Source: an uncultured Oscillibacter sp. (GTDB lineage: Bacteria; Bacillota; Clostridia; Oscillospirales; Oscillospiraceae). From it: a stretch of 64,000 nt of DNA. The notes beneath the pieces were generated by a model. The model did no database searches. It was not told the origin of the DNA and worked only from the letters and a program-made list of their open reading frames with translations. The stretch covers positions 1-64,000 of the forward strand of contig NZ_CANTJS010000008.1 in the NCBI RefSeq assembly GCF_947654275.1. Reading direction: 5' to 3'. A program made the translations under genes and the position numbers. Shown here piece by piece: positions 9,148 to 19,226 of this stretch (the stretch's first letter is position 1; each line of letters opens with the position of its first letter).

Positions 9148-11112
9148 TCAGTAATCCAGGTTGACTACATATTTGGCGTTCTTCTCGATGAACTCCTTCC
9201 GGGGCTCCACCTTTTCCCCCATGAGGATGGTAAAGGTCTCGTCGGCCTTCACCGCGTCGTCCAGGGTGATTCTCCGCAGGGTCCGCTTCTCCGGGTCCAT
9301 GGTGGTCTCCCACAGCTCCTGAGGGTTCATCTCGCCCAGACCCTTGAACCGGCTGATGTCCACCTTGGCGTTGGGGTTCCCCGCCCGGAGCTCGGCGGAA
9401 ATGGCGTCCCGCTCCTCCTCGGAGAAGGCCAGCCGGGTGGTCTTGCCCCGGGTCAGCTTGAACAGAGGCGGCACGGCGGAATAGACATAACCCCGCTCAA
9501 TGAGGGGCCGCATGAAGCGGAAAAAGAAGGTCAGCAGCAGGGTCCGGATATGGGACCCGTCCACGTCGGCATCCGCCATGATAATCACCTTGTGATAGCG
9601 GAGCCGGTTGTGATCGAACTCCTCCCCAATGCCCGCCCCCAGGGCGGTGATGACGGGCTGGAGCTTGTCGTTTCCATAGACCTTGTCCGCCCGGGCCTTT
9701 TCCACGTTCAGCATCTTTCCCCACAGGGGCAGAATCGCCTGAAAGCGGGAGTCCCGGCCCTGGGTGGCGGAGCCGCCTGCGGAGTCGCCCTCGACGATAT
9801 AAATTTCAGTGAGCTCCGGATTGTTCTCGTTGCAGTCCCGGAGCTTGTCGGGCATGGCCGCGCCCCCCAGGACGGTTTTCCGGCGGATGGATTCCCTGGC
9901 CTTCTTGGCGGCCTCCCGGGCCCGGCTGGCGGTGAGGGCCTTGTCCAGAATCATCCGGCCCACCTGGGGATTCTCCTCCAGGAAGGTGTCCAGCTTGTTC
10001 ATGACCATGTTGTTCACCAGGGTCCGGATCTCGCTGTTGCCCAGCTTGGCCTTGGTCTGGCCCTCAAACTGGGCGTCGGTGAGCTTCACGGAAATCACGC
10101 AGGTCAAGCCCTCCCGGCAGTCCTCGCCGGAGACCTTTTCATCGTCCTTCAGCATTTTGATTTTCCGGCCATAGGCGTTCAGCACCGTGGTCAGGGCCCG
10201 CTTAAAGCCCTCCTCATGCATGCCGCCCTCCGGAGTATGGACATTGTTGGCAAAGGACAGAATGGTTTCGTTATAGCCGTCGTTGTACTGAAGGGCCACC
10301 TCCGCCACAGAATCATCCTTCTGCCCGGACATATAGATAACCTCGCCGTGAAGGGCGTCCTTGCTCTTGTTCAGCCAGGTGACAAATTCCCGGATGCCGC
10401 CGGCATAGCACATGGAGTCCTCCTGCTCCTTTCCCGGGCGGAGGTCCACGGTGCGGATGCGGAGGCCGGCATTCAGAAAGGCCTCTTCCCTCATGCGGGT
10501 ATGCAGGGTCTCGTAATTGTAAACCGTATCCTCGAACATATCCGGGTCCGGCTTGAAGGTGACGGCGGTGCCGGTATGGTCGGTGGTTCCCACCACGGTC
10601 ATCTCCTGGGTGATTTCCCCTCTGGAGAACTTCATTTCATAAATCTGTCCGTTTTTGTGGACCTGAACCTCCAGCCACTCCGAAAGGGCGTTGACCACCG
10701 ACGCGCCCACGCCGTGGAGACCGCCGGATACCTTATATCCCCCGCCGCCGAACTTGCCGCCGGCGTGGAGCACGGTATAGACCACCTCTAAGGCGGGCTT
10801 ACCGGTCTGGGCCTGGATGTCTACAGGGATGCCCCGGCCGTTGTCCACCACGGTGATGGTGTCCCCCTCGTTGATCTGCACCAGAATATCGGTACAGAAG
10901 CCCGCCAGAGCCTCGTCAATGGCGTTGTCCACAATCTCATAGACCAGGTGATGAAGGCCCGAGGTGGAGGTGGACCCTATATACATGCCGGGCCGCTTCC
11001 GGACGGCCTCCAGACCCTCCAGCACCTGGATTTCCGAGGCGTCATATTCGTTCCCGGCGTCCACCGCCGTGGAGTGCAGAATTTCGTTTTCCATTTCCAT
11101 GTTGTCAGCCAT
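9148..11112 (-). CDS. gyrB: DNA gyrase subunit B
   Basis: [61 protein letters not shown]; start trimmed to MADNME. Confidence 0.98.
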   Translation of the reverse strand: MADNMEMENEILHSTAVDAGNEYDASEIQVLEGLEAVRKRPGMYIGSTSTSGLHHLVYEIVDNAIDEALAGFCTDILVQINEGDTITVVDNGRGIPVDIQAQTGKPALEVVYTVLHAGGKFGGGGYKVSGGLHGVGASVVNALSEWLEVQVHKNGQIYEMKFSRGEITQEMTVVGTTDHTGTAVTFKPDPDMFEDTVYNYETLHTRMREEAFLNAGLRIRTVDLRPGKEQEDSMCYAGGIREFVTWLNKSKDALHGEVIYMSGQKDDSVAEVALQYNDGYNETILSFANNVHTPEGGMHEEGFKRALTTVLNAYGRKIKMLKDDEKVSGEDCREGLTCVISVKLTDAQFEGQTKAKLGNSEIRTLVNNMVMNKLDTFLEENPQVGRMILDKALTASRAREAAKKARESIRRKTVLGGAAMPDKLRDCNENNPELTEIYIVEGDSAGGSATQGRDSRFQAILPLWGKMLNVEKARADKVYGNDKLQPVITALGAGIGEEFDHNRLRYHKVIIMADADVDGSHIRTLLLTFFFRFMRPLIERGYVYSAVPPLFKLTRGKTTRLAFSEEERDAISAELRAGNPNAKVDISRFKGLGEMNPQELWETTMDPEKRTLRRITLDDAVKADETFTILMGEKVEPRKEFIEKNAKYVVNLDY

Positions 11113-11263
11113 ATACTTCTCCTTAACTTTGAATCTCAGGGCAGAAAAAGCCACGCCGGATTTCTAGTCTCTGATTCCGGCCCGCCTTTTCCCGCCCCGC
11201 GCACAATGGATAAACTCTCAGTGTTCCGTCATATCCGGAACCGGGGCCGCATAGGATATCCCA

Positions 11264-11686
11264 TCACAGGGTTTTCTTCTTTCTCAGCAGCCGGCACGCC
11301 GCCCAAACCGCCAGCGCGCCCAGCAGGGCATAGGCCGCAAGGATGCTGAAGGCAATCACATAGAGTCCAAAATTGCTGTGAATCAGAATGTTATCATGAA
11401 TCAGGGGGATATAGACCTCTCTCGGGTCGATGAGGCTGTCCAGTATGTCCGACAGGTACATCAGAACAAAGGGAACCCCCGCCGCCAGAGTGCACAGCAC
11501 CGGAAACCGGGCGGCCTTCTTCCGCCTGCAGAGCAGAACGCCCTGTACCGCCGCACCCAGCAGGAAACAGACCGCCGCCAGCGCCGCCGCCATGGGGCTG
11601 ATGTCAAAGCAGCGGATAGGATAGAGATAGAAGGACAGCATATTTTTCAGTCTGAACAGAAGGAGCATGGGCAGCGTCACTTGCAT
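11264..11686 (-). CDS. small membrane protein
   Basis: about four hydrophobic segments; same strand as neighbours. Confidence 0.55.
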   Translation of the reverse strand: MQVTLPMLLLFRLKNMLSFYLYPIRCFDISPMAAALAAVCFLLGAAVQGVLLCRRKKAARFPVLCTLAAGVPFVLMYLSDILDSLIDPREVYIPLIHDNILIHSNFGLYVIAFSILAAYALLGALAVWAACRLLRKKKTL

Positions 11687-11734
11687 AGACCTCTCCTTTC
11701 TCACTCCGGCTTTCCGGAAACATGGGAACAGGCT

Positions 11735-12139
11735 TCACGCCCCGTCCTCCGGGTCCTCCAGGTCGCAGAGGTCATCCTGGTCCCGGCCCGGACCCATCAG
11801 CTCCGTGGTCCGCATCCGCCGTTTCTCCTTGGCGGCCTCCACATTCTGGTGAATCAGCTCCTTGACCTCCCGGGGATGCCTGATGTTCTTCAAATCCAGG
11901 TGAGGGATGCTCTTGTCGGAGGAGTGGACGCACACGGTGCCCACCCCGAAAATCCGCTGGCCCAGGCTCATGGTCAGCTCCAGGTCCCGCACCCGGTAAA
12001 GCAGCACTTCGTCCGCCTTGAAATTCAAAAGACCGGTCTCGCAAAACAGCCGGTCTTCACTGAGGCCGTACCGGGTAAAGGAAAGAGGCAGACCCAGACG
12101 CCGCCTGCGGTCCCTCCAGAGATATTCGATGGAACTCAT
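11735..12139 (-). CDS. PH (bPH-like) domain protein
   Basis: YGLSEDRLFCETGLLNFKADEVLLYRVRDLELTMSLGQRIFGVGTV. Confidence 0.75.
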   Translation of the reverse strand: MSSIEYLWRDRRRRLGLPLSFTRYGLSEDRLFCETGLLNFKADEVLLYRVRDLELTMSLGQRIFGVGTVCVHSSDKSIPHLDLKNIRHPREVKELIHQNVEAAKEKRRMRTTELMGPGRDQDDLCDLEDPEDGA

Positions 12140-12152
12140 AAAAACCTCCTCT

Positions 12153-12416
12153 TCACTCCAATTTCCCGCTCTCCGCCCGCCTTTGCAGGGCGGCGGGGCT
12201 CAGCTGGCTCAAATAAACAATCTGACTATGATAGGGGTGGTCGCAGACCACGAAGGACCGGGGCAGGTCCCCGGAGACGTCCAGAACAACCCCCTCCTTC
12301 TCGGCGGCGGCCAGGTAATCCCGGGTCCGCTTCTCATAGCTGCACTTGTCCAGGTCGAAAATGCCTATAACACTGCGCTGAGGAATGATCTCGTTTTGTC
12401 CCAAATGCAGATACAC
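12153..12416 (-). CDS. remB: RemB-like (DUF370) extracellular matrix regulator
   Basis: MYLHLGQNEIIPQRSVIGIFDLDKCS; recF-gyrB neighbourhood. Confidence 0.8.
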   Translation of the reverse strand: MYLHLGQNEIIPQRSVIGIFDLDKCSYEKRTRDYLAAAEKEGVVLDVSGDLPRSFVVCDHPYHSQIVYLSQLSPAALQRRAESGKLE

Positions 12417-12428
12417 CGCAAAAACCTC

Positions 12429-12641
12429 CTAACGGTCCGGCGGGCGGAACAGGTGCCTGATCAAGAAGACCACCGCCCTTTTTACAGACGAAAATGCCGT
12501 CGGCGCGAACAGAGCAAGCGCCAGCAGCACACCTGGACAAAACAGAAGAAGGAAAACCGCCAGCGCCCAGAAGGAGGACCAGCCCCCGGCGCTGAACAGG
12601 ATGAGGAGCACGAAAAGAAACGCTCCCACAATGGCAGGCAT
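12429..12641 (-). CDS. small membrane protein
   Basis: 70-aa hydrophobic ORF. Confidence 0.4.
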   Translation of the reverse strand: MPAIVGAFLFVLLILFSAGGWSSFWALAVFLLLFCPGVLLALALFAPTAFSSVKRAVVFLIRHLFRPPDR

Positions 12642-12657
12642 CCGTCCTCACCTCCTA

Positions 12658-12875
12658 AGAGCCTGATTAAAATCCATCGAAACGCCGTCACAGGGCATCT
12701 TTTTCCGCCGTTGCTGCGTTGGTTTGACTTGAAATCCGTCAGGATTCCTGCGTCAAACTGCCTTGCCCGACAATTGGATAGCCGTTGGCGGCTCTGCCGC
12801 CTTACGGATATCACATGCCCATTGGGTAAAAAATCTACCCCAATCCGGCACTCCGCCGGATTTTAAACAGGCTCT
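12658..12875. repeat. dispersed inverted-repeat (MITE-like) element copy 1, with a 55-bp insertion relative to copy 2
   Basis: ends agagcctgattaaaatcc / ggattttaaacaggctct; body nearly identical to the reverse complement of 62072-62234. Confidence 0.85.
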
Positions 12876-13410
12876 AAGGATTCAAAAGCCAGGCAAACCA
12901 GCGGCGGCGAACCTCGCTCTTCTGGGCCCGTTCGTTGTCCCAGTTCTCATAGGATTTTCCCTGTCTGGGGGCGTAGAGCTTATAATATGACCCCTCTTCC
13001 GGGCCCGCCTGTAGACAATAGATGCTCGACTCTTTCTGCCAGCCCGCATAGATCAGGGACCCATCCTCAAGAAATACGGCGCTGACGTTCAAAGCTTCCG
13101 CGCTCTCCGCGTCCAGATACTTTCCCGCCGCAGCCCGGATATCCGGATTCTCCGAGGCGGTCAGGTCCCCGGACTCTCCGCCTTCCAGCAGCCCCTGAAC
13201 AGAGGGAAGCGCCAGCAGCTCCGCCATCATGGACCTGTCCTCCTCCGTGATGACAGCCTCCGGTATTTGGCGGAGAATCTTCTCCGTGTCCCTGGAGGTG
13301 ACGAGTATCTCGCTGCAGGAATAGCGGAGTTCCATACAGACCTCCACCCCCAACAGGACCAGCAGCAGGACGGCTAAAATGGTCTTCCCCATTTTCTTCC
13401 TGTCCATCAC
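12874..13410 (-). CDS. hypothetical protein with N-terminal membrane anchor
   Basis: 178-aa ORF, signal-anchor-like N terminus; stop lies in the repeat end. Confidence 0.6.
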   Translation of the reverse strand: MMDRKKMGKTILAVLLLVLLGVEVCMELRYSCSEILVTSRDTEKILRQIPEAVITEEDRSMMAELLALPSVQGLLEGGESGDLTASENPDIRAAAGKYLDAESAEALNVSAVFLEDGSLIYAGWQKESSIYCLQAGPEEGSYYKLYAPRQGKSYENWDNERAQKSEVRRRWFAWLLNP

Positions 13411-14513
13411 AAAATCCTCCCCTGTTCCACGTGAAACACTTTCCCGCCCAGAAGACTGGGCAGACGGTCCTCCTCGCAGCAGGTGATGAACACCTGTCCC
13501 CCGTCGATGCGGTTCAGGACAAACTCCTGCCGCCGGGGGTCCAGCTCGCTGAGCACGTCGTCCAGCAGCAAAATGGGATACTCCCCCAATACATTTTTAT
13601 ATATCTCACGCTCCGCCAGCTTCAGAGCCAGGGCCGCCGTCCGGGTCTGCCCCTGAGAGGCGTACTGCTTCGCCTCCCGCCCGTTGATGGAAACCAGCAG
13701 ATCATCCTTGTGGGGCCCGGACAGGCACAGCCGGGAAGACCTCTCCGCCGTCTGATGCTCCTCCATATGCCGCCGCAGTGCTTCCGTCAGGGCGGACACA
13801 TTCCCGCCAGGGTCCTCCACGGAGGAAACCGTCCGGTAGGAGACCGTCAGCTCCTCCCGCCCGCCGGAGCACTCCCGGTGGTGCAGGGCGGCGTACTCCT
13901 CCAGCCGCCGGGCGAACTGATACCGGTAATGAATCAGCACCGCCCCGAAGCGTATCATCTGCTCGTTGAACTCCGGCAGAGCTTCCAGCAGATCAGGCCG
14001 TTCCTCAAAGTCCCTCAGAATGCGGGTTTTCTGTTCCTGGGCCCTGGTATAGCCGGAGAGGGCCGCGGCGTATCGGGGACGGAGCTGGCACAGGGCGTTA
14101 TCCAGGAACCGCCGCCGGGCGGCGGCGCCCTCCCGTATCAAAAACAGGTCTTCGGGCCGGAACAAAACAGTGCTGTAAACAGCGCTGAGAGCGGCGCCGG
14201 TCTTCGCCGGCACCTGATTCACCCAGAGCCGCCGCCTCTGCCCCTGCCGGAGCTCCGCCCGAATCTGAAAGTCCCGGTCCCTGGAAAAGACGCCTGCCTC
14301 CAGCCGGGCCCCCCCGCTGTGAAAGCCAATCAGCTCCCGGTCCGTCCGGGCCCTGGGAGACCGGCCGCAGGAGAGATAGACCACGGCCTCCAGCAGATTG
14401 GTCTTGCCCTGGGCGTTCTCCCCGCAGATGACATTGCACCGGGGGTCGAAGTCCGCCCGCTGACAGACGGCGTAATTCCGGAAGCCCTCCAGCTCCAGCC
14501 GTTCAAGGCGCAT
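13407..14513 (-). CDS. recF: DNA replication/repair protein RecF
   Basis: [40 protein letters not shown]. Confidence 0.96.
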   Translation of the reverse strand: MRLERLELEGFRNYAVCQRADFDPRCNVICGENAQGKTNLLEAVVYLSCGRSPRARTDRELIGFHSGGARLEAGVFSRDRDFQIRAELRQGQRRRLWVNQVPAKTGAALSAVYSTVLFRPEDLFLIREGAAARRRFLDNALCQLRPRYAAALSGYTRAQEQKTRILRDFEERPDLLEALPEFNEQMIRFGAVLIHYRYQFARRLEEYAALHHRECSGGREELTVSYRTVSSVEDPGGNVSALTEALRRHMEEHQTAERSSRLCLSGPHKDDLLVSINGREAKQYASQGQTRTAALALKLAEREIYKNVLGEYPILLLDDVLSELDPRRQEFVLNRIDGGQVFITCCEEDRLPSLLGGKVFHVEQGRIL

Positions 14514-14718
14514 AGGCCGCGCCGATTCTCTGGCCGGCGAACTCCACCACATCGCCGGGCCGGATTTTCTTCCCTCTCTGGACGCAGGGCTCACCGTTTA
14601 CTCTAGCCTCACCGGCCTGTATGCGCTCCTTGGCCTCTCCGCCGGTTTCCACCAGGCCCGCCAGCTTCAATAAATCCTGGAGCTTCACAAACTCCGTAGT
14701 AATGACAATCTCTCTCAT
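14503..14718 (-). CDS. yaaA: S4-domain RNA-binding protein (YaaA/RlbA-like)
   Basis: [39 protein letters not shown] between recF and dnaN. Confidence 0.9.
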   Translation of the reverse strand: MREIVITTEFVKLQDLLKLAGLVETGGEAKERIQAGEARVNGEPCVQRGKKIRPGDVVEFAGQRIGAAYAP

Positions 14719-14721
14719 GGC

Positions 14722-15846
14722 TCAGGCCTCGTTTTTCAGCCGCACCGGCAGCACCATATAGAGGAATTTCTCCTCTCCCTCCACAGGTACGATGACGGCG
14801 GGAGAGATGCCGGTGTTCAGCTCAATCCGCACGGTATCGGCGGGAGCGTAGCGCAGGGCCTCCATCAGATAGCGGTTATTAAAGCCGATTTCCAGACCGC
14901 CGCCGTCCCCGGACACCCGGCAGACGTCCTTTGCCTCTCCGTTTCCGGTTTTGGCGGAGAGATAGACCTTGTCGTGATCGAAGCGGCAGCGCACCGGGCT
15001 TTTCAGCTTGTCGGAAATCATGACGCTGACCCGGTCGATGCTCTCCGTCAGGGATTTTGCTTCCACCACCACGGAAATGGGGTTCTTTCTGGGTATGGCG
15101 TTCCGGTAATCCAGGAAATCCCCCTCCAGACGGCGGCAGATCAGCTCGGTGTCCCCCACAGTAAAGAGAATATGGCGCTTGCCCAGGGTAATTTCCGCCC
15201 CTTCCTCCGCGTCGGAGCAGATTTTTTTCACCTCGTTCAGGGCGCTGCCGGGGGCCACGAAGGAGAACGCGCCCCCCTCCACTTTTTCCAGGGGCTCCCG
15301 GCGCACCGCCAGGCGGAAGCCGTCCACTGCCGCCATGGTCAGTCCGTCGCTGCCCACCTCGAAGAGGGCTCCGGTGTGGATGGGGCGGCTCTCGTTGGTT
15401 GACACGGCAAAGGCTGTTTCCTCAATCATGGAGCGGAGTACCTTCTGCTGAATGGAAACGGAATAAACGTCCTCTACCTCCGGAAGATCCGGATAATCCG
15501 CGGCGGAGATGCCCAGAATGTCAAAATCCGACTCGCCGCAGCTGAGGTGCACCATCAGCCGTTCGTCTGCGGTGAAGGTCACCATATCGTCCGGCAGGCT
15601 CCGGACGATGTCGCTGAACAGCCGGGTGTCCAGAACCACCTCGCCCTCCTGGGCCACGGAGGCGGAGATATGGGTGCGGATGCCGGTCTGCATGTCAAAA
15701 CCGGAGATTGTCAATTCCTGGGAATTAGCCTGAATCAGGAGTCCCGCCAGGGCGGGGATGGAGCTTTTGGCCGCCACTGCCGGGCTGGCGACGCTGATGG
15801 CGTTTTTAAGAAGCGTTTTTTCACAGCTGAATTGAATGACAGACAT
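14722..15846 (-). CDS. dnaN: DNA polymerase III beta subunit
   Basis: DnaN-type sequence; position between dnaA and recF. Confidence 0.96.
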   Translation of the reverse strand: MSVIQFSCEKTLLKNAISVASPAVAAKSSIPALAGLLIQANSQELTISGFDMQTGIRTHISASVAQEGEVVLDTRLFSDIVRSLPDDMVTFTADERLMVHLSCGESDFDILGISAADYPDLPEVEDVYSVSIQQKVLRSMIEETAFAVSTNESRPIHTGALFEVGSDGLTMAAVDGFRLAVRREPLEKVEGGAFSFVAPGSALNEVKKICSDAEEGAEITLGKRHILFTVGDTELICRRLEGDFLDYRNAIPRKNPISVVVEAKSLTESIDRVSVMISDKLKSPVRCRFDHDKVYLSAKTGNGEAKDVCRVSGDGGGLEIGFNNRYLMEALRYAPADTVRIELNTGISPAVIVPVEGEEKFLYMVLPVRLKNEA

Positions 15847-16071
15847 AATGTAGAGCCTCCATGCCGCGGCCGACGGGTTCAGGTCCGGTTTTCAACCGGG
15901 AAGGTGGAACACGCTGGCGCGGATGCCGCAGAAAAGGCCGGCGGCGGGCCGATTTTCCGGCGGCAGGGCCGCCGTTTGCAGTCAGGCCTTGTTGAGATGG
16001 GAACGGGAAGCCTGCTGCTGAAAAAGAAAGAAAGAATCTTTTTTAGTAATAGCAGCAGTAGGGCGAAAAAT

Positions 16072-16218
16072 TGTGGAAAAAAAGCGAAACCGCTTGAACG
16101 GCAAGACTTTGGGTTTCCACAGCCCTGATGTGGGAAAAAGAACCGTTATCCACGCCTTTTGTCGAAGGGTGTTTTTTCCACAGGAAGGTTTTCCTTTTCC
16201 ACAGAAGAAGGTGGAAAA
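16072..16218. other. putative oriC DnaA-box cluster
   Basis: TGTGGAAAA 16072-16080, GTTTCCACA 16113-16121, TTATCCACG 16146-16154, TTTTCCACA 16174-16182 and 16195-16203, GTGGAAAA 16211-16218; dnaA-dnaN gap. Confidence 0.75.
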
Positions 16219-16279
16219 AAGACGGCGAAAAAAGCGGCGAAAAGGCCGCGGAATCACCGTGGAAAATGGGATGTCCCTA

Positions 16280-17596
16280 TCAGTGCCGGGAAGTGATGTT
16301 TGTTTTCAGCTCCTTCACGGTCTCGGCAAAGGCGGGGTCCTTTTTCATTTTTTTCTCCACCTGGTTGATGGAGTACATCACCGTGGTGTGGTCCCGGTTG
16401 TTGAAGAGCCGTCCGATGTTGTCCTGAGAGAGGTTCGTCATGCTCCGAATCAGATACATGGCAATCTGCCGGGCGGTCACCGCGTCCCGGATGCGCTGCT
16501 GCCCCCTGATGACGGACTCCTCCAGATTGTAGTACCGGCAGACCGAGGCGAGAATGGCCTCCGGCGTGGGGATGTATTCGTTGCTGGTTTTCAGAATGTC
16601 CTTCATGGCCCGGGTGACGGTCTCCTCGTCGGTTTCGCTGCCCAGCAGGTCCTTGTAGGCCAGAACCTTGTTGACGGTGCCCTCCAGCTGCCGGACGTTG
16701 GCGGTGACCTTCTGGGCAATCATGACGGCGATTTTGTCCGGCAGATCCATGCCCAGCAGAGCCGCCTTGTTCTTTACAATGGCCAGGCGGGTCTCAAAGT
16801 CCGGGGGCTTCACGTCTGCCAGCAGTCCCCACTCGAAGCGGGTCCGCAGCCGGTCGTCCAGCAGGGTCATTTCAGAGGGAGGACGGTCCGAGGTTAGAAC
16901 AATCTGCCGGCCGGACTCATAGAGGGTGTTGAAGGTGTGGAAGAACTCGTCCTGGACCTGGTCCTTTCCGGCCACAAACTGCACATCGTCCACGAGAAGC
17001 AGGTCCGCCTCCCGGTACTTGGCCCGGAACTCGCTGCCCCGTCCGGCCCGGATCAGGCCGATGAATTCATTGATGAAGTCGTCGCCCTTGACATAGACGA
17101 TTTTCGCGTCGGGGTCATTTCTCCGGATGACGTTGGCGATGGCGTTGAGCAGATGGGTTTTGCCCAGGCCGGAATCCCCGTAAATCAGCAGAGGATTGTA
17201 GTTCTGGGCCGGGTGCTCCGCCACTGCCATGGACGCGGCGTGGGCCAGCTTGTTGGAGGGGCCCACCACGAAGGTCTCAAAGGTGAATTCCGCGGAGGTG
17301 AAGCGGTCCGCCTTTTTGGCCGGCGCGTTCCCCTGGAATTCCCGGAGAGCGGCGTCATCCAGCAGTTTCACCTCGAAGTCCATGGAGAAGATGTCCCGCA
17401 GGGAGTTTTTGATGTTGCCCAGGAATAGAGACTCGATGTAGCCTTTTTTGAAGTCGTTGGCGCAGTGCAGAAAACAGGTGCTGCCCCGAATGTCCACAAT
17501 GGTCAGCTCGTCAAACCATGTTGCGATGGTGGTTTCAGAAAGCGTGCCCCGCAGCTGCCGCAAAACGTTTTCCCAAATGTCGGTAACTGAATTCAA
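16280..17596 (-). CDS. dnaA: chromosomal replication initiator DnaA (probable TTG start)
   Basis: NPLLIYGDSGLGKTHLLNAIAN; DHTTVMYSINQVEKKM; TTG at 17596 after AGAGGTGG. Confidence 0.96.
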   Translation of the reverse strand: MNSVTDIWENVLRQLRGTLSETTIATWFDELTIVDIRGSTCFLHCANDFKKGYIESLFLGNIKNSLRDIFSMDFEVKLLDDAALREFQGNAPAKKADRFTSAEFTFETFVVGPSNKLAHAASMAVAEHPAQNYNPLLIYGDSGLGKTHLLNAIANVIRRNDPDAKIVYVKGDDFINEFIGLIRAGRGSEFRAKYREADLLLVDDVQFVAGKDQVQDEFFHTFNTLYESGRQIVLTSDRPPSEMTLLDDRLRTRFEWGLLADVKPPDFETRLAIVKNKAALLGMDLPDKIAVMIAQKVTANVRQLEGTVNKVLAYKDLLGSETDEETVTRAMKDILKTSNEYIPTPEAILASVCRYYNLEESVIRGQQRIRDAVTARQIAMYLIRSMTNLSQDNIGRLFNNRDHTTVMYSINQVEKKMKKDPAFAETVKELKTNITSRH

Positions 17597-17857
17597 AAGG
17601 AACCACCTCTCTCGTTGAAAATAACAAAAGTACCTCACATATTATAGCAAAAAAAACAACAGCAGGCAATAGGAAATTATACATATTCTAATAATAAGCG
17701 CCGCTTTTTTGACGGACTCCAAATGGAAAAAAACCACCACATATAGAAAAAGTCCGCCGGTCTGAATACTACATTTTGAGCCGGTCCCATAAACAGCCGG
17801 AAACGGGCCGGAAAATCTCCAAATCCGCCGGATTTTTTTCATTCTTTCAAGTTCTTA

Positions 17858-17887
17858 TTGACACCTTTTGTTTGAATATGCTATACT
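17858..17887 (+). promoter_or_regulatory. rpmH promoter
   Basis: TTGACA -18 bp- TATACT. Confidence 0.7.
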
Positions 17888-18013
17888 AATCCATACGTCG
17901 AAAGGCGTGTTGAATCGTCAGCCGCGCCGCCCGTTTCAGGGCGGTGTTGGGAAGGCGCCGCCGGGACTCCAGAGGAGCAGGCGGCGGAACATTTGACAGG
18001 AGGTGTCTCAGAG

Positions 18014-18154
18014 ATGGCTACAAAGCGTACCTATCAGCCCAAGAAGCTGCATGGTCAAAAGGTCCACGGCTTCCGCAAGAGAATGGCGACCGCCAACGGC
18101 CGTAAGGTCCTGGCCCGCCGCCGCGCCAAAGGCCGCGCGCGTCTCTCCTATTGA
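18014..18154 (+). CDS. rpmH: 50S ribosomal protein L34
   Basis: translated by eye: [46 protein letters not shown]. Confidence 0.97.
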   Translation: MATKRTYQPKKLHGQKVHGFRKRMATANGRKVLARRRAKGRARLSY

Positions 18155-18321
18155 GGAGACACTTGAAAACAGGTCCTGACAGGGGCGGCTGGAATTTCTA
18201 TGTCAAATTCCTCCGTCCCTTGAATCTGTTTGAAGGCCCCGCCGTTCCGCGGGGGAAGGTTCCGGAATCCGGCGCTTTCCGGAGAAGAAAAACGCCTGTA
18301 CCGGTTTGGAGGAAAGAGCGT

Positions 18322-18873
18322 ATGAAGCCGTCGGTGACGTTAAAAGAAAACTATGAATTCCGCCGGCTGTATCAAAAGGGGGCTTCGGCGGTGGGCGGCT
18401 GCATGGTGATTTACTGCCGCCGGAACCGCCTGGGCCGGAACCGCCTGGGCATTACGGTGTCTGTCAAGATCGGCAACGCCGTGAAGCGGAACCGGGCCCG
18501 CCGCCGTCTGCGGGAGGTCTTTCGTCTGAACAGTCCCTGCCTTCGTCAGGGCTGGGACATGGTTCTGGTGGCCCGGGGCCGGACGCTGACGGCGCCCTGG
18601 AAGGAGCTGAATGACACCTTCCTCCGCCTGTGCCGGAAGCTGGAGCTTTTGCAGGACCGGCAGGGCCTGCAAAACGCCCAGGCGAAGCAAAGCAGGCAAG
18701 CGAAGCACGAGGGGCAGGAAATGAAGGAAAGGCAGGAAAAGCTGGGAACGAAAAAAGAGCAGACAGGTGAGCAAAAAAAGCAAAATGAGCAAAAGAAGGA
18801 AAAAATTTCTGTGAAGCGGGACAGGCCCCATGCCCCGGAAAAAGAGTCCGGAGCTGCGGAGGACAAGCCTTGA
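18322..18873 (+). CDS. rnpA: ribonuclease P protein component with long charged C-terminal tail
   Basis: [46 protein letters not shown]. Confidence 0.95.
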   Translation: MKPSVTLKENYEFRRLYQKGASAVGGCMVIYCRRNRLGRNRLGITVSVKIGNAVKRNRARRRLREVFRLNSPCLRQGWDMVLVARGRTLTAPWKELNDTFLRLCRKLELLQDRQGLQNAQAKQSRQAKHEGQEMKERQEKLGTKKEQTGEQKKQNEQKKEKISVKRDRPHAPEKESGAAEDKP

Positions 18874-19079
18874 AATCCGTGCTGCTTTTGATCATCCGGT
18901 TTTACCGGAAGGCCGTTTCTCCCTGCTTTCCCCCCTGCTGCCGCTATACCCCCACCTGTTCCCAGTACGCCCTGGAGGCCATTGAGAAGTATGGAGCCCT
19001 GAAAGGCGGCTGGCTGGCGCTGCGCCGGATTTTAAGATGCCACCCCTTTCACAAGGGGGGCTATGACCCGGTGCCGTAA
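18870..19079 (+). CDS. yidD: membrane protein insertion efficiency factor YidD
   Basis: [33 protein letters not shown]. Confidence 0.97.
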   Translation: MKSVLLLIIRFYRKAVSPCFPPCCRYTPTCSQYALEAIEKYGALKGGWLALRRILRCHPFHKGGYDPVP

Positions 19080-19226
19080 CGGAAGGGGTATCGGAAGTAT
19101 CGGATATCCTGACTGACGGCGGCTGTATGCCCGATGTGATGCGGCGGCATGAAACAATTCCCCGCTCTCATCAAAGAAGCCGGGAGAGACGCTCTCCCTC
19201 AGTAAAAAAAACGAGAGGACGAATCT

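Noticed and set aside
8701-10791. 696-aa plus-strand ORF opposite gyrB
   Set aside because: Antisense shadow ORF
12482-12814. 110-aa ORF sharing FDLKSxRIPASNxLARQ with 61960-62181
   Set aside because: The shared peptide is translation of the dispersed repeat, not a protein family
17640-17842. 66-aa minus ORF upstream of dnaA
   Set aside because: AT-rich origin-proximal DNA, no RBS, low complexity
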